This document shows positions 36,565 through 44,908 of a DNA stretch of 64,000 nucleotides, piece after piece (position 1 is the first letter of the stretch; every line of letters starts with the position of its first letter). A program made the translations under genes and the position numbers. Source of the DNA: Candidatus Eiseniibacteriota bacterium (lineage in GTDB: Bacteria > Eisenbacteria > RBG-16-71-46); the NCBI GenBank assembly GCA_016710095.1, contig JADJLL010000006.1, forward strand, positions 62,001 through 126,000, read 5' to 3'. The notes under the pieces were generated by a model. The model saw nothing but the letters and a program-made list of their open reading frames with translations. It searched no databases and was not told the origin of the DNA.

Positions 36565-36960
36565 TCAGGCGGCGGCTTCGCCGGCCACGTCGAGCCGGGC
36601 GCGGATGCGCGCGACGAGGTCCTTCATGTCGTACGGCTTCGTCATGTACGCGTCGGCGCCGAGATCGAGCGCGAGCCGGCGATCGGTCTCGCCCGAGCGC
36701 GCGCTGAGGATGAAGATCGGGATCTGGCGATAGCGTTCGTCGAACTTGAGCGCGCGGCAGACCTTGTAGCCGTCGAGACGCGGCAGCATGAGATCGAGCA
36801 CGATGAGTGAAGGCTGCATCGTGCGGGCGAGTTCGAGTCCTCGCTCACCGTCGCTCGCTTCGATCACGTCGAAGCCGTCGGCTTCGAGACCGAAGTGGAG
36901 CACCGCGAGAAGATCGGGCTCGTCGTCCACGATGAGAATGCGCGGCTTGGGTTCGGACAT
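36565..36960 (-). CDS. Single-domain response regulator (CheY-like receiver)
   Basis: The 131-residue protein is only a receiver domain. It has the acidic pair in ILIVDDEPDLL, the phosphoacceptor Asp in LIVLDLMLPRLDG, the switch Ser in ILSARSGE (usually Thr or Ser) and the conserved Lys in ADAYMTKPYDMKDL. There is no output domain, so it acts by protein contact or as a phosphorelay step. No histidine kinase is adjacent. It could belong to pili, chemotaxis or a diffusible relay; the sequence does not decide. Confidence 0.93.
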   Translation of the reverse strand: MSEPKPRILIVDDEPDLLAVLHFGLEADGFDVIEASDGERGLELARTMQPSLIVLDLMLPRLDGYKVCRALKFDERYRQIPIFILSARSGETDRRLALDLGADAYMTKPYDMKDLVARIRARLDVAGEAAA

Positions 36961-37040
36961 GGGGAGATCCAGGGCTCAGGGCTGGGGACTGGCAACTGGC
37001 CCCGGTATCGGCGGGCCACCTGCCCCACTCCAGTCCGATT

Positions 37041-38999
37041 TCAGTGCGACGTGCCCGCAGGTGACGGCAAGCGCGTGAACTGCGTCTCCCGAGCCGCTTC
37101 CTCACCGGTGATCTGGTCCCGAACCCTCACTTCCAGCCGCCAGGAGCCGGGCGGAAGCGATTGCAACGGCACACTCACGTACTGCCTGCGGATCCCGCCG
37201 GCGTGCTCGCCGCGCCAGGTGCCGTCGAGCTCGGGCGGCGTTCCGGCCGGCTGCAGGAGTCGCTGCAGCCACACCCTCCGGTCGCGCGTCGCCGAGCGCA
37301 CGCGGTAGGAGTACTCGAACCACGCCATGCCCTGATCGTCGGTCGCGAGGCCGTAGACCTCGAAGTACGCGGTGAGCGGATCGCCCGCCGCCACCTCGAG
37401 CGACGGGTTCGCGCCGAGCCGCACGCTCGGCCCCGGCGCGACCGGCGCGTCGCACGTCACGGTGACATCGCTCACGAGCAGTCCCGGCAACACCGGCATC
37501 AGTTCCGTGCTCACGCGCTGCGTGCCGCGCGTCCCCGGCGCGTGCACGCTGAAGCCGAGGTGGTACTCGCCGGGCGGCAGCGGGAACGAGAAGTCCGCGA
37601 CGCGGAACGAGTCCGCGCGGCACGCCGAAGGCGACAGCCCTCGCGAGGCGCGCGCGACCTCGCGCTGCAGGCTGTCGAGCACGACGCAGTCCGCGACGAG
37701 CACGTCGCCGGGGCGCGCGGGCACTTCGACGGCGGCGAAGAGCTGCGGACCGGCGGCCGTCACGAAGCGCGCGATCTGCGAACGCAGCGGCAGGCGCTTC
37801 ACGCCCGGAGGCAGCGTCGGGAAGACGCCACGCAGTCCGTGCGTGCCGATCGCGTCGCGGCGTCCCACGGAGTCGGGCTGCGGGATCGGGTCCATGTCGC
37901 GGTCCGACGACATCGGCAGCAGGTAATACTCCGACAGCACGCGGTCCTGCAGCACGACGCGCATGCCGAGACTCGGCCACGACCACACGAGCACGTTCAT
38001 CGGGAACTGCATCTGCGTCCCCGGCGCGCCGCGCGAGAAGAGGATCGACCCGAGCGGGTTGTAGTCCACGACCTCGGGCGGGCCGTAGCGCACGAACAGC
38101 TCGCCGCGCTCGTCCCACTCGTGGTGCTTCGTGTCGTAGTAGAGGAAGTACGCCTGCGTGACGCGCGTCCAGTATTCGAGCTGGGCTTCGTTGTAGGTCG
38201 TCGCGAGGTCGGGATCGTGCTCGGCCCAGAACCGGCGCGCGAACTCGCGCTTGTCCTGCGGCGGAAGATGGTTGTAGACGGCCGTGTCGCGCTCGCTCGC
38301 GAGCGGGGCGAAGTCGTCGAAGCGTTCGCGCACGCGGCGCTCGAGCATCGGCAACGCCGCGCGGAACTCGACGTCCGACTCCTCGGGCGCACCCGTGCGC
38401 CAGAGCAGGGCCGCGTGCGCGATGCGCGCGTCGGGGCGCTCGGGCGCCACGAGCAGCGCGGCTTCGGACGCGAGCAGCGCACGCGTGCTGTCGCCCTTCG
38501 CGACGAGAAGGCTCGAGAGCATGAGCCAGCCGTCCACGTGCGTGCTGTCGGCGCGCACGGCCGCGACGAGTTCGCGGATCGCATGATCGAGCGAAGACTT
38601 GTCGAGGTACTTGAGCCAGTCCCTCCGCCACACCTGGCCGAGGCCGTAGCGCGCGCCGGCGTCGCCGGGCTGCAGCGCCGCGACGCGCTCGAAGCGCTTC
38701 ATCGCTGCGCGCAGGTAGCCCGAGCGGTAGTAGGCGCGGCCGAGCATCAGCTGGTAGTCGGCGTTGTCGGGGTCCAGCTGCGTGGCGCGCTCGAGCTGCT
38801 GCACCGCCATGCGGCGGTACTCGACCGAGCCGCGGGCGAGATTGCGCTGGGCGCGCGTCACGAGCCTCTCGGCTTCGGCGGCGCGCTGCGCGGCGCTCGG
38901 CGTCAGGGCGGCCCGGGAATCGGGCGCGGCGGCACACAGCGCGGAGAGGAGCAGGAAGATCGTCAGGACGGCGAAACGAGCGCAGCGGCCAATCGTCAT
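37041..38999 (-). CDS. Secreted TPR protein with GWxTD-like domain
   Basis: The 652-residue protein starts at MTIGRCARF (38999), with GAAGGGTGGA upstream. A signal peptide (FAVLTIFLLLSALCAAAPDSRA) is followed by three or four TPR units (AVQQLERATQLDPDNADYQL, AMKRFERVAALQPGDAGARY, LLASEAALLVAPERPDARI). A GWxTD-type region follows, with FARRFWAEHDPDLATTYNEAQLEYWTRV and DERGELFVRYGPPEVVDYN. The C-terminal third is beta-rich. GWxTD proteins are common and uncharacterised in FCB-group and Acidobacteria genomes. The role is probably periplasmic; nothing more can be said. A promoter candidate lies about 60 bases upstream. Confidence 0.82.
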   Translation of the reverse strand: MTIGRCARFAVLTIFLLLSALCAAAPDSRAALTPSAAQRAAEAERLVTRAQRNLARGSVEYRRMAVQQLERATQLDPDNADYQLMLGRAYYRSGYLRAAMKRFERVAALQPGDAGARYGLGQVWRRDWLKYLDKSSLDHAIRELVAAVRADSTHVDGWLMLSSLLVAKGDSTRALLASEAALLVAPERPDARIAHAALLWRTGAPEESDVEFRAALPMLERRVRERFDDFAPLASERDTAVYNHLPPQDKREFARRFWAEHDPDLATTYNEAQLEYWTRVTQAYFLYYDTKHHEWDERGELFVRYGPPEVVDYNPLGSILFSRGAPGTQMQFPMNVLVWSWPSLGMRVVLQDRVLSEYYLLPMSSDRDMDPIPQPDSVGRRDAIGTHGLRGVFPTLPPGVKRLPLRSQIARFVTAAGPQLFAAVEVPARPGDVLVADCVVLDSLQREVARASRGLSPSACRADSFRVADFSFPLPPGEYHLGFSVHAPGTRGTQRVSTELMPVLPGLLVSDVTVTCDAPVAPGPSVRLGANPSLEVAAGDPLTAYFEVYGLATDDQGMAWFEYSYRVRSATRDRRVWLQRLLQPAGTPPELDGTWRGEHAGGIRRQYVSVPLQSLPPGSWRLEVRVRDQITGEEAARETQFTRLPSPAGTSH

Positions 39000-39058
39000 G
39001 TGCGAGAAATCCACCCTTCGGTGGGATGCGCGTACGCCCGAGCGTGACGAACGCGCGG

Positions 39059-39088
39059 AGTATCCGCGAGCGCGGGAACGAGCGTCAA
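39059..39088 (-). promoter_or_regulatory. Candidate sigma-70-type promoter of the GWxTD gene
   Basis: Minus-strand TTGACG (-35) and GATACT (-10) are 18 bases apart, with the -10 sixty bases before the ATG. The -35 matches five of six and the -10 four of six consensus bases. Confidence 0.45.
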
Positions 39089-39177
39089 CGGCAATGACGG
39101 CGTCGCCCTCCCGCGAACCGTGACGTAGACTGCCGAGTCATGCGTCACTGCACACACTCCCCACTCGCCCGTCCGTC

Positions 39178-40029
39178 ATGGCGCTGATCCCCGCGCTTCC
39201 CGTCACGCCGCTCGATGCGACCGCCGCCGGCGCGCTGCTCGCACAGGCGCAGGTGCTCGACGCGCGCGAACCCGACGCCTTCGCGGCGGGCCACCTCGCC
39301 GGCGCCGCGCGCATGAGCGTGAGCGAGTTCCACGCCCTGCGCGCCGAGCTGCCGCCGCGCACGGCCACCGTGCTCGCCGTGCACGACGATCCGGCGGAGG
39401 CCCAGCGCGCCGCCGTGGCGCTCGGCGGGCTCGGCTACCCGCACGTCTTCTGGCTCGACTGCCCGCTCGCCGCGCTCCCCGGCGGCCGGGCGGACACGGG
39501 CCCCGCGCTGCGCATGTGGCGGCCTTCCCCCTGGCTCGAGGCGGTGCGCGACGCGCTGCCGGCCGGGCGCTCGCTCGACCTCGCGGCGGGCTCGGGACGC
39601 GAGTCCGTGTTCCTCGCGCTCGGCGGCTGGGACGCACACGCGTGGGATCACGACCCGACCGCGCTCGAACGCGCGCACGCGCTGGCCGCGCGCAACGGTG
39701 TCTCGCTGAGCACGCAGGTGGTCGAACTCGATCACACGCCGCTGCCGGACACGGGCGGGGGCTTCGACGTCGTGATGGTGTTCCGCTACCTGCACCGCCC
39801 GCTCTGGCCATGGATCGAATCGGCGGTCGCGCCCGGAGGCGTGCTCGTGTACGAGACGTTCCTCGAGGCGCAGGCGGTCCACGGCCGGCCGAAGCAGGCG
39901 CGCTACCTCCTGAAGCCGGACGAACTGCGCGGCGCGTTCCCGGGGCTCACGGTCGAACGCTACGAGGAGTGCGAAAGCACGCAGTCGCCCGTCATGGCGC
40001 GGCTGCTCGCGCGCCGTCCACGCGGCTGA
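39178..40029 (+). CDS. Rhodanese-like domain fused to a SAM methyltransferase
   Basis: In this 283-residue protein, residues 1-110 follow the rhodanese fold: VLDAREPDAFAAGHLAGAARM and PRTATVLAVHDDPAEAQRAAVAL. Where active rhodaneses have a catalytic Cys loop (C-x-S-G-x-R), this one has VHDDPAEA, so it is probably inactive as a sulfurtransferase. Residues 120-280 are a class I methyltransferase of the TehB/tellurite-resistance type, with SLDLAAGSGRESVFLA as motif I and FDVVMVFRYLHRPLWPWI downstream. The combination occurs in a few bacterial lineages; the substrate is unknown. The start is ATG 39178 with no strong ribosome-binding site. Confidence 0.8.
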   Translation: MALIPALPVTPLDATAAGALLAQAQVLDAREPDAFAAGHLAGAARMSVSEFHALRAELPPRTATVLAVHDDPAEAQRAAVALGGLGYPHVFWLDCPLAALPGGRADTGPALRMWRPSPWLEAVRDALPAGRSLDLAAGSGRESVFLALGGWDAHAWDHDPTALERAHALAARNGVSLSTQVVELDHTPLPDTGGGFDVVMVFRYLHRPLWPWIESAVAPGGVLVYETFLEAQAVHGRPKQARYLLKPDELRGAFPGLTVERYEECESTQSPVMARLLARRPRG

Positions 40030-40036
40030 ACCTTCC

Positions 40037-40073
40037 GGCCGGGCCGTCGTGGGGATGTTCGGACGGCCCGGCC
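40037..40073. terminator. Bidirectional hairpin between convergent genes
   Basis: GGCCGGGCCGTC and GACGGCCCGGCC form a perfect 12-bp stem with a 13-base loop. It lies between the methyltransferase stop and the universal stress protein stop. No T-run follows. Confidence 0.6.
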
Positions 40074-40092
40074 TCTCCGCGCTCGCACGCGG

Positions 40093-40536
40093 TCAGCGCA
40101 TGCGGTGCTTCACCACCACGACGGTGCACGGCGCGTGCGCGACGACGTGCGACGCGACACTGCCCAGCACGAGCTTCGCCAGCCCCGTGCGTCCGTGCGA
40201 GCCGACCACCAGCAGGTCCGCGCCCTCGGACTTGGCCATGTCCACGAGCACCTCGCGCGGGTCGCCCTGCATGACGCGCGCGCTGGTCGCGAAGCCGGCG
40301 TCGCGCAGTTCACCTTCCGCGCGCATCGTGAGTTCTTCGTGGTGCCGCGTGAGTTCCTCGACCAGTTCGGTCGGGTACGGGACCGCGGGCGCGTACACCT
40401 CGGCGTAGGCCGTCACCGGGGCGCGCACCGCCGACACCACGACGATGCGTGTCGCGGCGGGCCAACTCTGCTGCCGGATCCACTCGAGCGCAGCCTGCGC
40501 GTGGGGCGAATCGTCGAAACCCAGAACGATCTTCAT
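40093..40536 (-). CDS. Universal stress protein (UspA family)
   Basis: The 147-residue protein starts at ATG 40536, preceded by GGGAGG. It has the UspA fold: MKIVLGFDDSPHAQAALEW at the N-terminus, and the ATP-binding G-x2-G-x9-G(S/T) motif at VVGSHGRTGLAKLVLGSVASHV, so nucleotide binding is expected. HAPCTVVVVKHRM is the final strand. These proteins help survival under starvation and other stresses. The gene stands between a convergent methyltransferase and the divergent maltose operon. Confidence 0.9.
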   Translation of the reverse strand: MKIVLGFDDSPHAQAALEWIRQQSWPAATRIVVVSAVRAPVTAYAEVYAPAVPYPTELVEELTRHHEELTMRAEGELRDAGFATSARVMQGDPREVLVDMAKSEGADLLVVGSHGRTGLAKLVLGSVASHVVAHAPCTVVVVKHRMR

Positions 40537-40960
40537 GGCAACCTCCCGGCCGCTCGAAGCGGCCCACGGAAGAAAGCGGCAATGCGCATGCCATGGAACC
40601 GCGTCCCTCACGTTCGAACTCGACTTCGAGGAACCCCGAAATCACGGCGCTTGCGCGCGCGTTCGAGCGGCGAGCGGCCGGGATCGGAAACACCCCCGCG
40701 AGAGTGCGGCCAAGTTGGCAGACGGCTCCTGCCAGCGTGGCCGTCCCCGCCGCGAAGAGGTGTGTTTCGACAAGCCTTTCGAAAGCGGGCGGCGTCTTGC
40801 GCGGGCGCGGAACTTGGGGCACTTTCGCGCTGCGAATCACAGCACCAAGCGACAGCACACGCGGCCGCGTGTCACCGCTCGAAGCGTTCGCGCTTCGCGG
40901 GCGCACCGTCCGCGCTCCCGAATCATCCGCCGCCTCGTGCGGCTTCTTCGGAGGTCGTGG
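40537..40960. other. Intergenic control region upstream of malE
   Basis: This 424-base divergent region separates the universal stress gene from malE. No gene was found in it. It carries several palindromes that may be operators: TGGCAG-N7-CTGCCA at 40716-40734, CTTTCGAAAG at 40776-40785 and CGAAGCG-TTCG-CGCTTCG at 40880-40897. I could not assign a good -10/-35 pair for malE. Confidence 0.5.
40880..40897. promoter_or_regulatory. Candidate operator (inverted repeat) before malE
   Basis: CGAAGCG and CGCTTCG are perfect inverted 7-mers around TTCG, 63 bases before the malE start. The GAAGCG/CGCTTC halves resemble LacI-family operators (GAAAGCGCTTTC type), which often control maltose and maltodextrin genes. 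No regulator gene is adjacent. Confidence 0.3.
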
Positions 40961-42199
40961 ATGTTCCGCTCGTTGCCGTTTCGCGCGTCCCACCTGATCG
41001 CGTGCCTGATGCTCTGCCTCGTGCTCGCTCCGGGCTGCGCGCCCAAGAAGAGCGCGACCGGCCCCGCGAAGATCGTCATCTGGTCGCAGATGGACCCGGA
41101 AGAGCGCGCGCGCTTCGAGAAGAACATCGCGGCCTACCAGGCGGCGCATCCGGGCGTCACGATCGAAAACGTCCCGTACGACACCGAGAACCTGCGCCAG
41201 CAGTTCCAGACCGCGGCCGCCGGTGGCGGCGGGCCGCAGCTGATCTTCGGGCCGTCGGACCAGGTCGGCCCGCTCTCGCTGCTCGAGCTGATCCGCCCGC
41301 TCGACGAGACGATGCCGAAGGGCTTCTTCGACCGCTTCGTTCCGCAGGCGCTCGACACGCTGAACGGCCACCTCTGGGCCGCTCCGGACCAGGTCGGGAA
41401 CCATCTGCTGCTCTGCTACAACAAGAAGCTGGTGCCGGTGCCGCCGGCGAACGCCACCGAGTTCCTCGAGATGGCGAAGAAGCTCACGAAGGACGGCGTG
41501 TACGGCTTCGCGATGAACGTGAACGAGCCCTACTGGCTCGCGCCGTTCCTCGCCGGTTACGACGGCTGGGTGTTCGCCGCGGACGGCAAGCCCTCGCTCG
41601 ACACGCCGGCGATGCGTGACGCGCTCGGCTACGTGGCCCTGCTGAAGTCCAAGGCGACCGGCATCATGCCCGCCGAGTGCGACTACCAGATCGCCGAGAC
41701 GCTGTTCCTCGAGGGCAAGGCCGCGATGATCGTGAACGGTCCGTGGTCCTGGGCCGCGTACCGCAAGGGCGGCGTGGACCTCGGCATCGCGCCGCTGTGG
41801 GTGCTGCCGAACGGCAAGCACGCGATGCCGATGATCGCGAGCAAGGGCTACTCGATCAGCGTGAACGTGCCCAAGGAACAGCTCGACGCCGTGATCGACT
41901 TCGTCACGTTCTGCACGTCGCCCGAAGCCGAGCTGCGCGACGCCGTCGCGCTGGGCGTGCTGCCGAGCCACAAGGACGCGTGGAACGCGCCCGAGATCAC
42001 GTCGGACCCGACGCTCAAGATCTCGCAGGACGCGTTCACGATGGGCCGCCGCATGCCGGTCGTGCCCGAGATGCGCGTCGTGTGGGACGTCATGCGTCCG
42101 GGCCTGCAGAAGGTGATGAACGGCTCGATGAGCCCGGCCGACGCCGCCAAGGAAATGCAGGCCGCCGCCGAGCAGCAGATCGCCGGCATGAAGCGCTGA
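40961..42199 (+). CDS. malE: Maltose/maltodextrin ABC transporter solute-binding lipoprotein
   Basis: The 412-residue protein starts at ATG 40961 with GGAGG seven bases upstream. A signal peptide ends in a lipobox (LVLAPGC), so it is probably anchored. The SBP_bac_1 fold shows IVIWSQMDPEERARFEKNIAAYQ, QLIFGPSDQVGPLSLLELI and GKAAMIVNGPWSWAAYRKGGVDLGIAPLWVLPNGK, closely like MalE proteins that bind maltose and maltodextrins. It leads the malEFG operon, with malF five bases after its stop. It passes sugars from the periplasm to MalFG, powered by the ATPase encoded at 59288-60388. Confidence 0.92.
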   Translation: MFRSLPFRASHLIACLMLCLVLAPGCAPKKSATGPAKIVIWSQMDPEERARFEKNIAAYQAAHPGVTIENVPYDTENLRQQFQTAAAGGGGPQLIFGPSDQVGPLSLLELIRPLDETMPKGFFDRFVPQALDTLNGHLWAAPDQVGNHLLLCYNKKLVPVPPANATEFLEMAKKLTKDGVYGFAMNVNEPYWLAPFLAGYDGWVFAADGKPSLDTPAMRDALGYVALLKSKATGIMPAECDYQIAETLFLEGKAAMIVNGPWSWAAYRKGGVDLGIAPLWVLPNGKHAMPMIASKGYSISVNVPKEQLDAVIDFVTFCTSPEAELRDAVALGVLPSHKDAWNAPEITSDPTLKISQDAFTMGRRMPVVPEMRVVWDVMRPGLQKVMNGSMSPADAAKEMQAAAEQQIAGMKR

Positions 42200-42204
42200 C
42201 GAAC

Positions 42205-43086
42205 ATGCTGCGGGCGCCCCGTTCCTTCCCCTACTCGCTGCTGCTGCCGGCGACGATCGTCATGCTGGCGGTCGTGCTGTTCCCGCTCGGGTACAGCTTC
42301 TGGCTCGCGTTCCGCAACATGAGCCTCTACCACTTCCGCACGCACGAGTTCGTCGGGCTCGACAACTTCCAGCTCGTGCTGACCGAGCCGATCTTCTGGA
42401 CGCTGCTCGGCAAGTCGCTCGTCTGGACGGGAGTGAACGTCTTCTTCCACGTCGCGCTCGGCGTGCTGCTCGCGATCCTGCTGAGCGGCCCCGTGCGCGG
42501 CAAGACGATCCTGCGCACGATGCTCGTGCTGCCGTGGGCCATGCCGCAGTACATCTCGGCGCTCACGTGGCGCGGCATGTTCAACTTCGAATACGGCGCG
42601 ATCAACCTGATCCTCAAGCAGTGGTTCCACCTGCCGCCCGTGCCGTGGCTTTCGGATCCGACGTGGGCCTTCGTCGCCCCCATCCTGACGAACATCTGGC
42701 TCGGCTTCCCGTTCATGATGGTCGTGGCGCTCGGCGGCCTCACGTCGATCCCCGCGGACCTGTACGAAGCCGCCGAGCTCGACGGCGCGAACGGCTGGGA
42801 GAAGTTCACGAACGTGACGCTCCCCTCGCTCATGCCGGTGCTCGTCCCGAGCATCCTTCTGGGCACCATCTGGACGTTCAACAACACGCTCGTCGTCTGG
42901 CTCGTGTCGAACGGCGGCCAGCCCGCCGACGCGACGCACATCCTCGTCACGTACATCTACAAGGTGGCGTTCACCTACTCGCGCTACTCGTACGCGGCCG
43001 CGTTCTCCGTGGTCGTGTTCCTGATGCTGCTCGGGTTCGTCGTGTACGTCATGCGCCGCACGTCCTCGCAGGAGCGCACGGCATGA
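42205..43086 (+). CDS. malF: Maltose/maltodextrin ABC transporter permease
   Basis: The 293-residue protein has six hydrophobic helices, beginning with SLLLPATIVMLAVVLFPLGYSFWLAF. The EAA loop that docks the ATPase is YEAAELDGANGWEKFTNVTLPSL, with the conserved EAA---G. The start is ATG 42205, and the stop overlaps the malG start as ATGA. The short length, without the long periplasmic loop of E. coli MalF, resembles the AmyD/MalC-type sugar permeases of the CUT1 family. Confidence 0.93.
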   Translation: MLRAPRSFPYSLLLPATIVMLAVVLFPLGYSFWLAFRNMSLYHFRTHEFVGLDNFQLVLTEPIFWTLLGKSLVWTGVNVFFHVALGVLLAILLSGPVRGKTILRTMLVLPWAMPQYISALTWRGMFNFEYGAINLILKQWFHLPPVPWLSDPTWAFVAPILTNIWLGFPFMMVVALGGLTSIPADLYEAAELDGANGWEKFTNVTLPSLMPVLVPSILLGTIWTFNNTLVVWLVSNGGQPADATHILVTYIYKVAFTYSRYSYAAAFSVVVFLMLLGFVVYVMRRTSSQERTA

Positions 43087-43925
43087 AGAAGAACGACCAA
43101 GCCTGGACGCCCGGCCGCGTCTTCGTGCAGGTGTTCCTGATCCTGTTCGCGCTCGCGACGGTCTATCCGATCCTCCAGATCGTCACGATCTCGCTGCGCC
43201 CGTCGGACCAGCTCTACTCGACGTCGCTCGCGATCATCCCCGCGGGCGCGTCGCTGCGCGCGTACCAGACGATGCTGTTCCAGAAGCCGTTCCTGCTCTG
43301 GATGCGCAACTCGTTGATCGTGTCGCTGTGCGTGACGATGCTCGGCGTGACGCTCGCCTCGACGGCCGCGTACGCGTTCTCGCGCTACCGTTTCGCGGGC
43401 CGCAGCGCCGGGCTGTACCTGTTCCTCATGACGCAGATGTTCCCGGCGACGATGCTCATGCTGCCGCTGTACGTGCTCATGAAGAACCTGCACCTGCTCG
43501 ACACGTTCGCCGGGCTCGTGGTCGCGTACACCGCGACGGCGCTCCCCTTCTGCGTGTGGACCATGCGCGGCTACTACGACACGATTCCCTACGAGCTCGA
43601 GCAGGCCGCGCTGATCGACGGCTGCACGCCGTGGCAGGCGTTCGTGAAGGTGACGCTCCCGCTCGCCGCGCCGGCACTCTCGATCACGGCGCTCTTCTCG
43701 TTCATGGCGGCGTGGTCGGAGTTCCTGGTCGCGCGCATCGTGATCTCGCGCCAGGAGCTGTACACGCTGCCGCTGGGGCTCGAGAGCCTCGCCGGGCAGT
43801 TCCAGACGGAGTGGGCGAACTACGCGGCGGGCAGCTTGCTCGTGTGCGTGCCGGTGATGGCGATGTTCATCGCGCTCAACCGCAACATCGTGAGCGGCCT
43901 CTCGGTCGGCGGTGTGAAGGGCTGA
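43083..43925 (+). CDS. malG: Maltose/maltodextrin ABC transporter permease
   Basis: The 280-residue protein has six hydrophobic helices (FVQVFLILFALATVYPILQIV at the start, SLLVCVPVMAMFIAL near the end). The EAA loop is YELEQAALIDGCTPWQAFVKVTLPLA. The ATG at 43083 overlaps the malF stop. SLRPSDQLYSTSLAIIPAGASLRAY is the periplasmic segment typical of MalG. A very strong terminator follows 28 bases after its stop. Confidence 0.93.
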   Translation: MKKNDQAWTPGRVFVQVFLILFALATVYPILQIVTISLRPSDQLYSTSLAIIPAGASLRAYQTMLFQKPFLLWMRNSLIVSLCVTMLGVTLASTAAYAFSRYRFAGRSAGLYLFLMTQMFPATMLMLPLYVLMKNLHLLDTFAGLVVAYTATALPFCVWTMRGYYDTIPYELEQAALIDGCTPWQAFVKVTLPLAAPALSITALFSFMAAWSEFLVARIVISRQELYTLPLGLESLAGQFQTEWANYAAGSLLVCVPVMAMFIALNRNIVSGLSVGGVKG

Positions 43926-43953
43926 TCCCCGAGTCCGGCGAGCCGTTCGAACG

Positions 43954-43999
43954 GCAAAGCGAAAGGGCGGGCTCTTTCGAGCCCGCCCTTTCGCTTTGC
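43954..43999. terminator. Bidirectional terminator after malG
   Basis: A perfect 21-bp stem (GCAAAGCGAAAGGGCGGGCTC and its complement) with a TTTC loop. Its outer A/T-rich arms give T-runs in both directions. It separates the malEFG operon from the convergent secreted-protein gene. Confidence 0.92.
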
Positions 44000-44016
44000 T
44001 TCGAAGGCCTGCCGGA

Positions 44017-44724
44017 CTACTTCGCCGACTTGACCTGGCCCCACGTGCGGTTCGACGTGCCCGGGACACCACCGACGACGATGCGCGAACGGCCCGTCGC
44101 CTGGTTGAACTGGAACGTCACCGGCTGGTTCGGCACGGTGGTCGTGTAGTTGAAGTTGTTGGCGTTCGTGCCGACGCCGTCCGTACCGACGTTCAGCGAC
44201 CAGTCACCGGTCTTGCGCCACTTCACGTCGTAGCTGCCGACGGACGCGATGTTGACCGTGACCGACCAGATGTTGCCCGACTGGGTCATCGCGACGCCCG
44301 AGCCCCAGCCGCCGGTCTCAGGAGCGGCGCCGATGGCTTCCCACGTGATGCCGGCCGGGTACGAGTGGTCGGTCAGCACGATGTCCGTCGCGGGCAGCCA
44401 GCCGTCCGCGTACGTGTTCGTGTCGAACGTCCAGGCGATGCTCTCGCCCGAGCCGGTGATGAACAGGGCCACGTTGCTCGCCGGGTAGCTCTCCGACCAG
44501 CCCGCGACGGCGACCTTACCCTGGTACGTGCCGGCGCCGACGGACGCCGCGATGCTGCCGCTCCACACGCCGGCCGAAAGGCTCAGCGCGCAGCTCGGAT
44601 CACCAGGGGTCCAGTTCGGGGAGACGTAATCACCGGGGGCGTAGAACGGGCCGGGGCCAGAGGCATAGGCCGAGACGGCCGAAACCAGCATCAGCGCACT
44701 GACGATCGTAGCGATCTTCTTCAT
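44017..44724 (-). CDS. Secreted starch-binding-like protein with C-terminal TWGQVK tail
   Basis: The 235-residue protein starts at MKKIATIVSALMLVSAVSAYA (44724), with AGGAGG ten bases upstream. The mature protein is Gly/Ser/Trp-rich and looks like two beta-sandwich repeats: SGSIAASVGAGTYQGKVAVAGW then WSVTVNIASVGSYDVKWRKTGDW. This resembles X25-type starch-binding modules of bacterial amylases and SusE/SusF proteins; the assignment is tentative. The last 13 residues TSNRTWGQVKSAK contain a motif similar to the tail of the unrelated protein at 62162-62929 (TFGQLK). Its place beside malG fits alpha-glucan binding. Confidence 0.65.
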   Translation of the reverse strand: MKKIATIVSALMLVSAVSAYASGPGPFYAPGDYVSPNWTPGDPSCALSLSAGVWSGSIAASVGAGTYQGKVAVAGWSESYPASNVALFITGSGESIAWTFDTNTYADGWLPATDIVLTDHSYPAGITWEAIGAAPETGGWGSGVAMTQSGNIWSVTVNIASVGSYDVKWRKTGDWSLNVGTDGVGTNANNFNYTTTVPNQPVTFQFNQATGRSRIVVGGVPGTSNRTWGQVKSAK

Positions 44725-44839
44725 GGGGACAGGTCCTCCTGCGGGAGCGAGTTGCGTTTGCCCGGGCACGACGCCCGGTTTGGACCACGAAAAGCCGAAA
44801 AACACTAACACGCACAGCGCGTGGTTTTGCGGACAAAGT

Positions 44840-44872
44840 CCCGGGGCGGGCGATTATTTTCGCCGCCCCGGG
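44840..44872 (-). terminator. Intrinsic terminator after the FlgD-tailed secreted protein gene
   Basis: CCCGGGGCGGGCGA pairs with TCGCCGCCCCGGG with one bulge and a 6-base A/T loop. It lies 37 bases after the stop at 44909 and before the next minus-strand gene. Confidence 0.65.
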
Positions 44873-44908
44873 CATTTTGCCATCCGGCCGAGGCCGGGAG
44901 TTGCCGGA

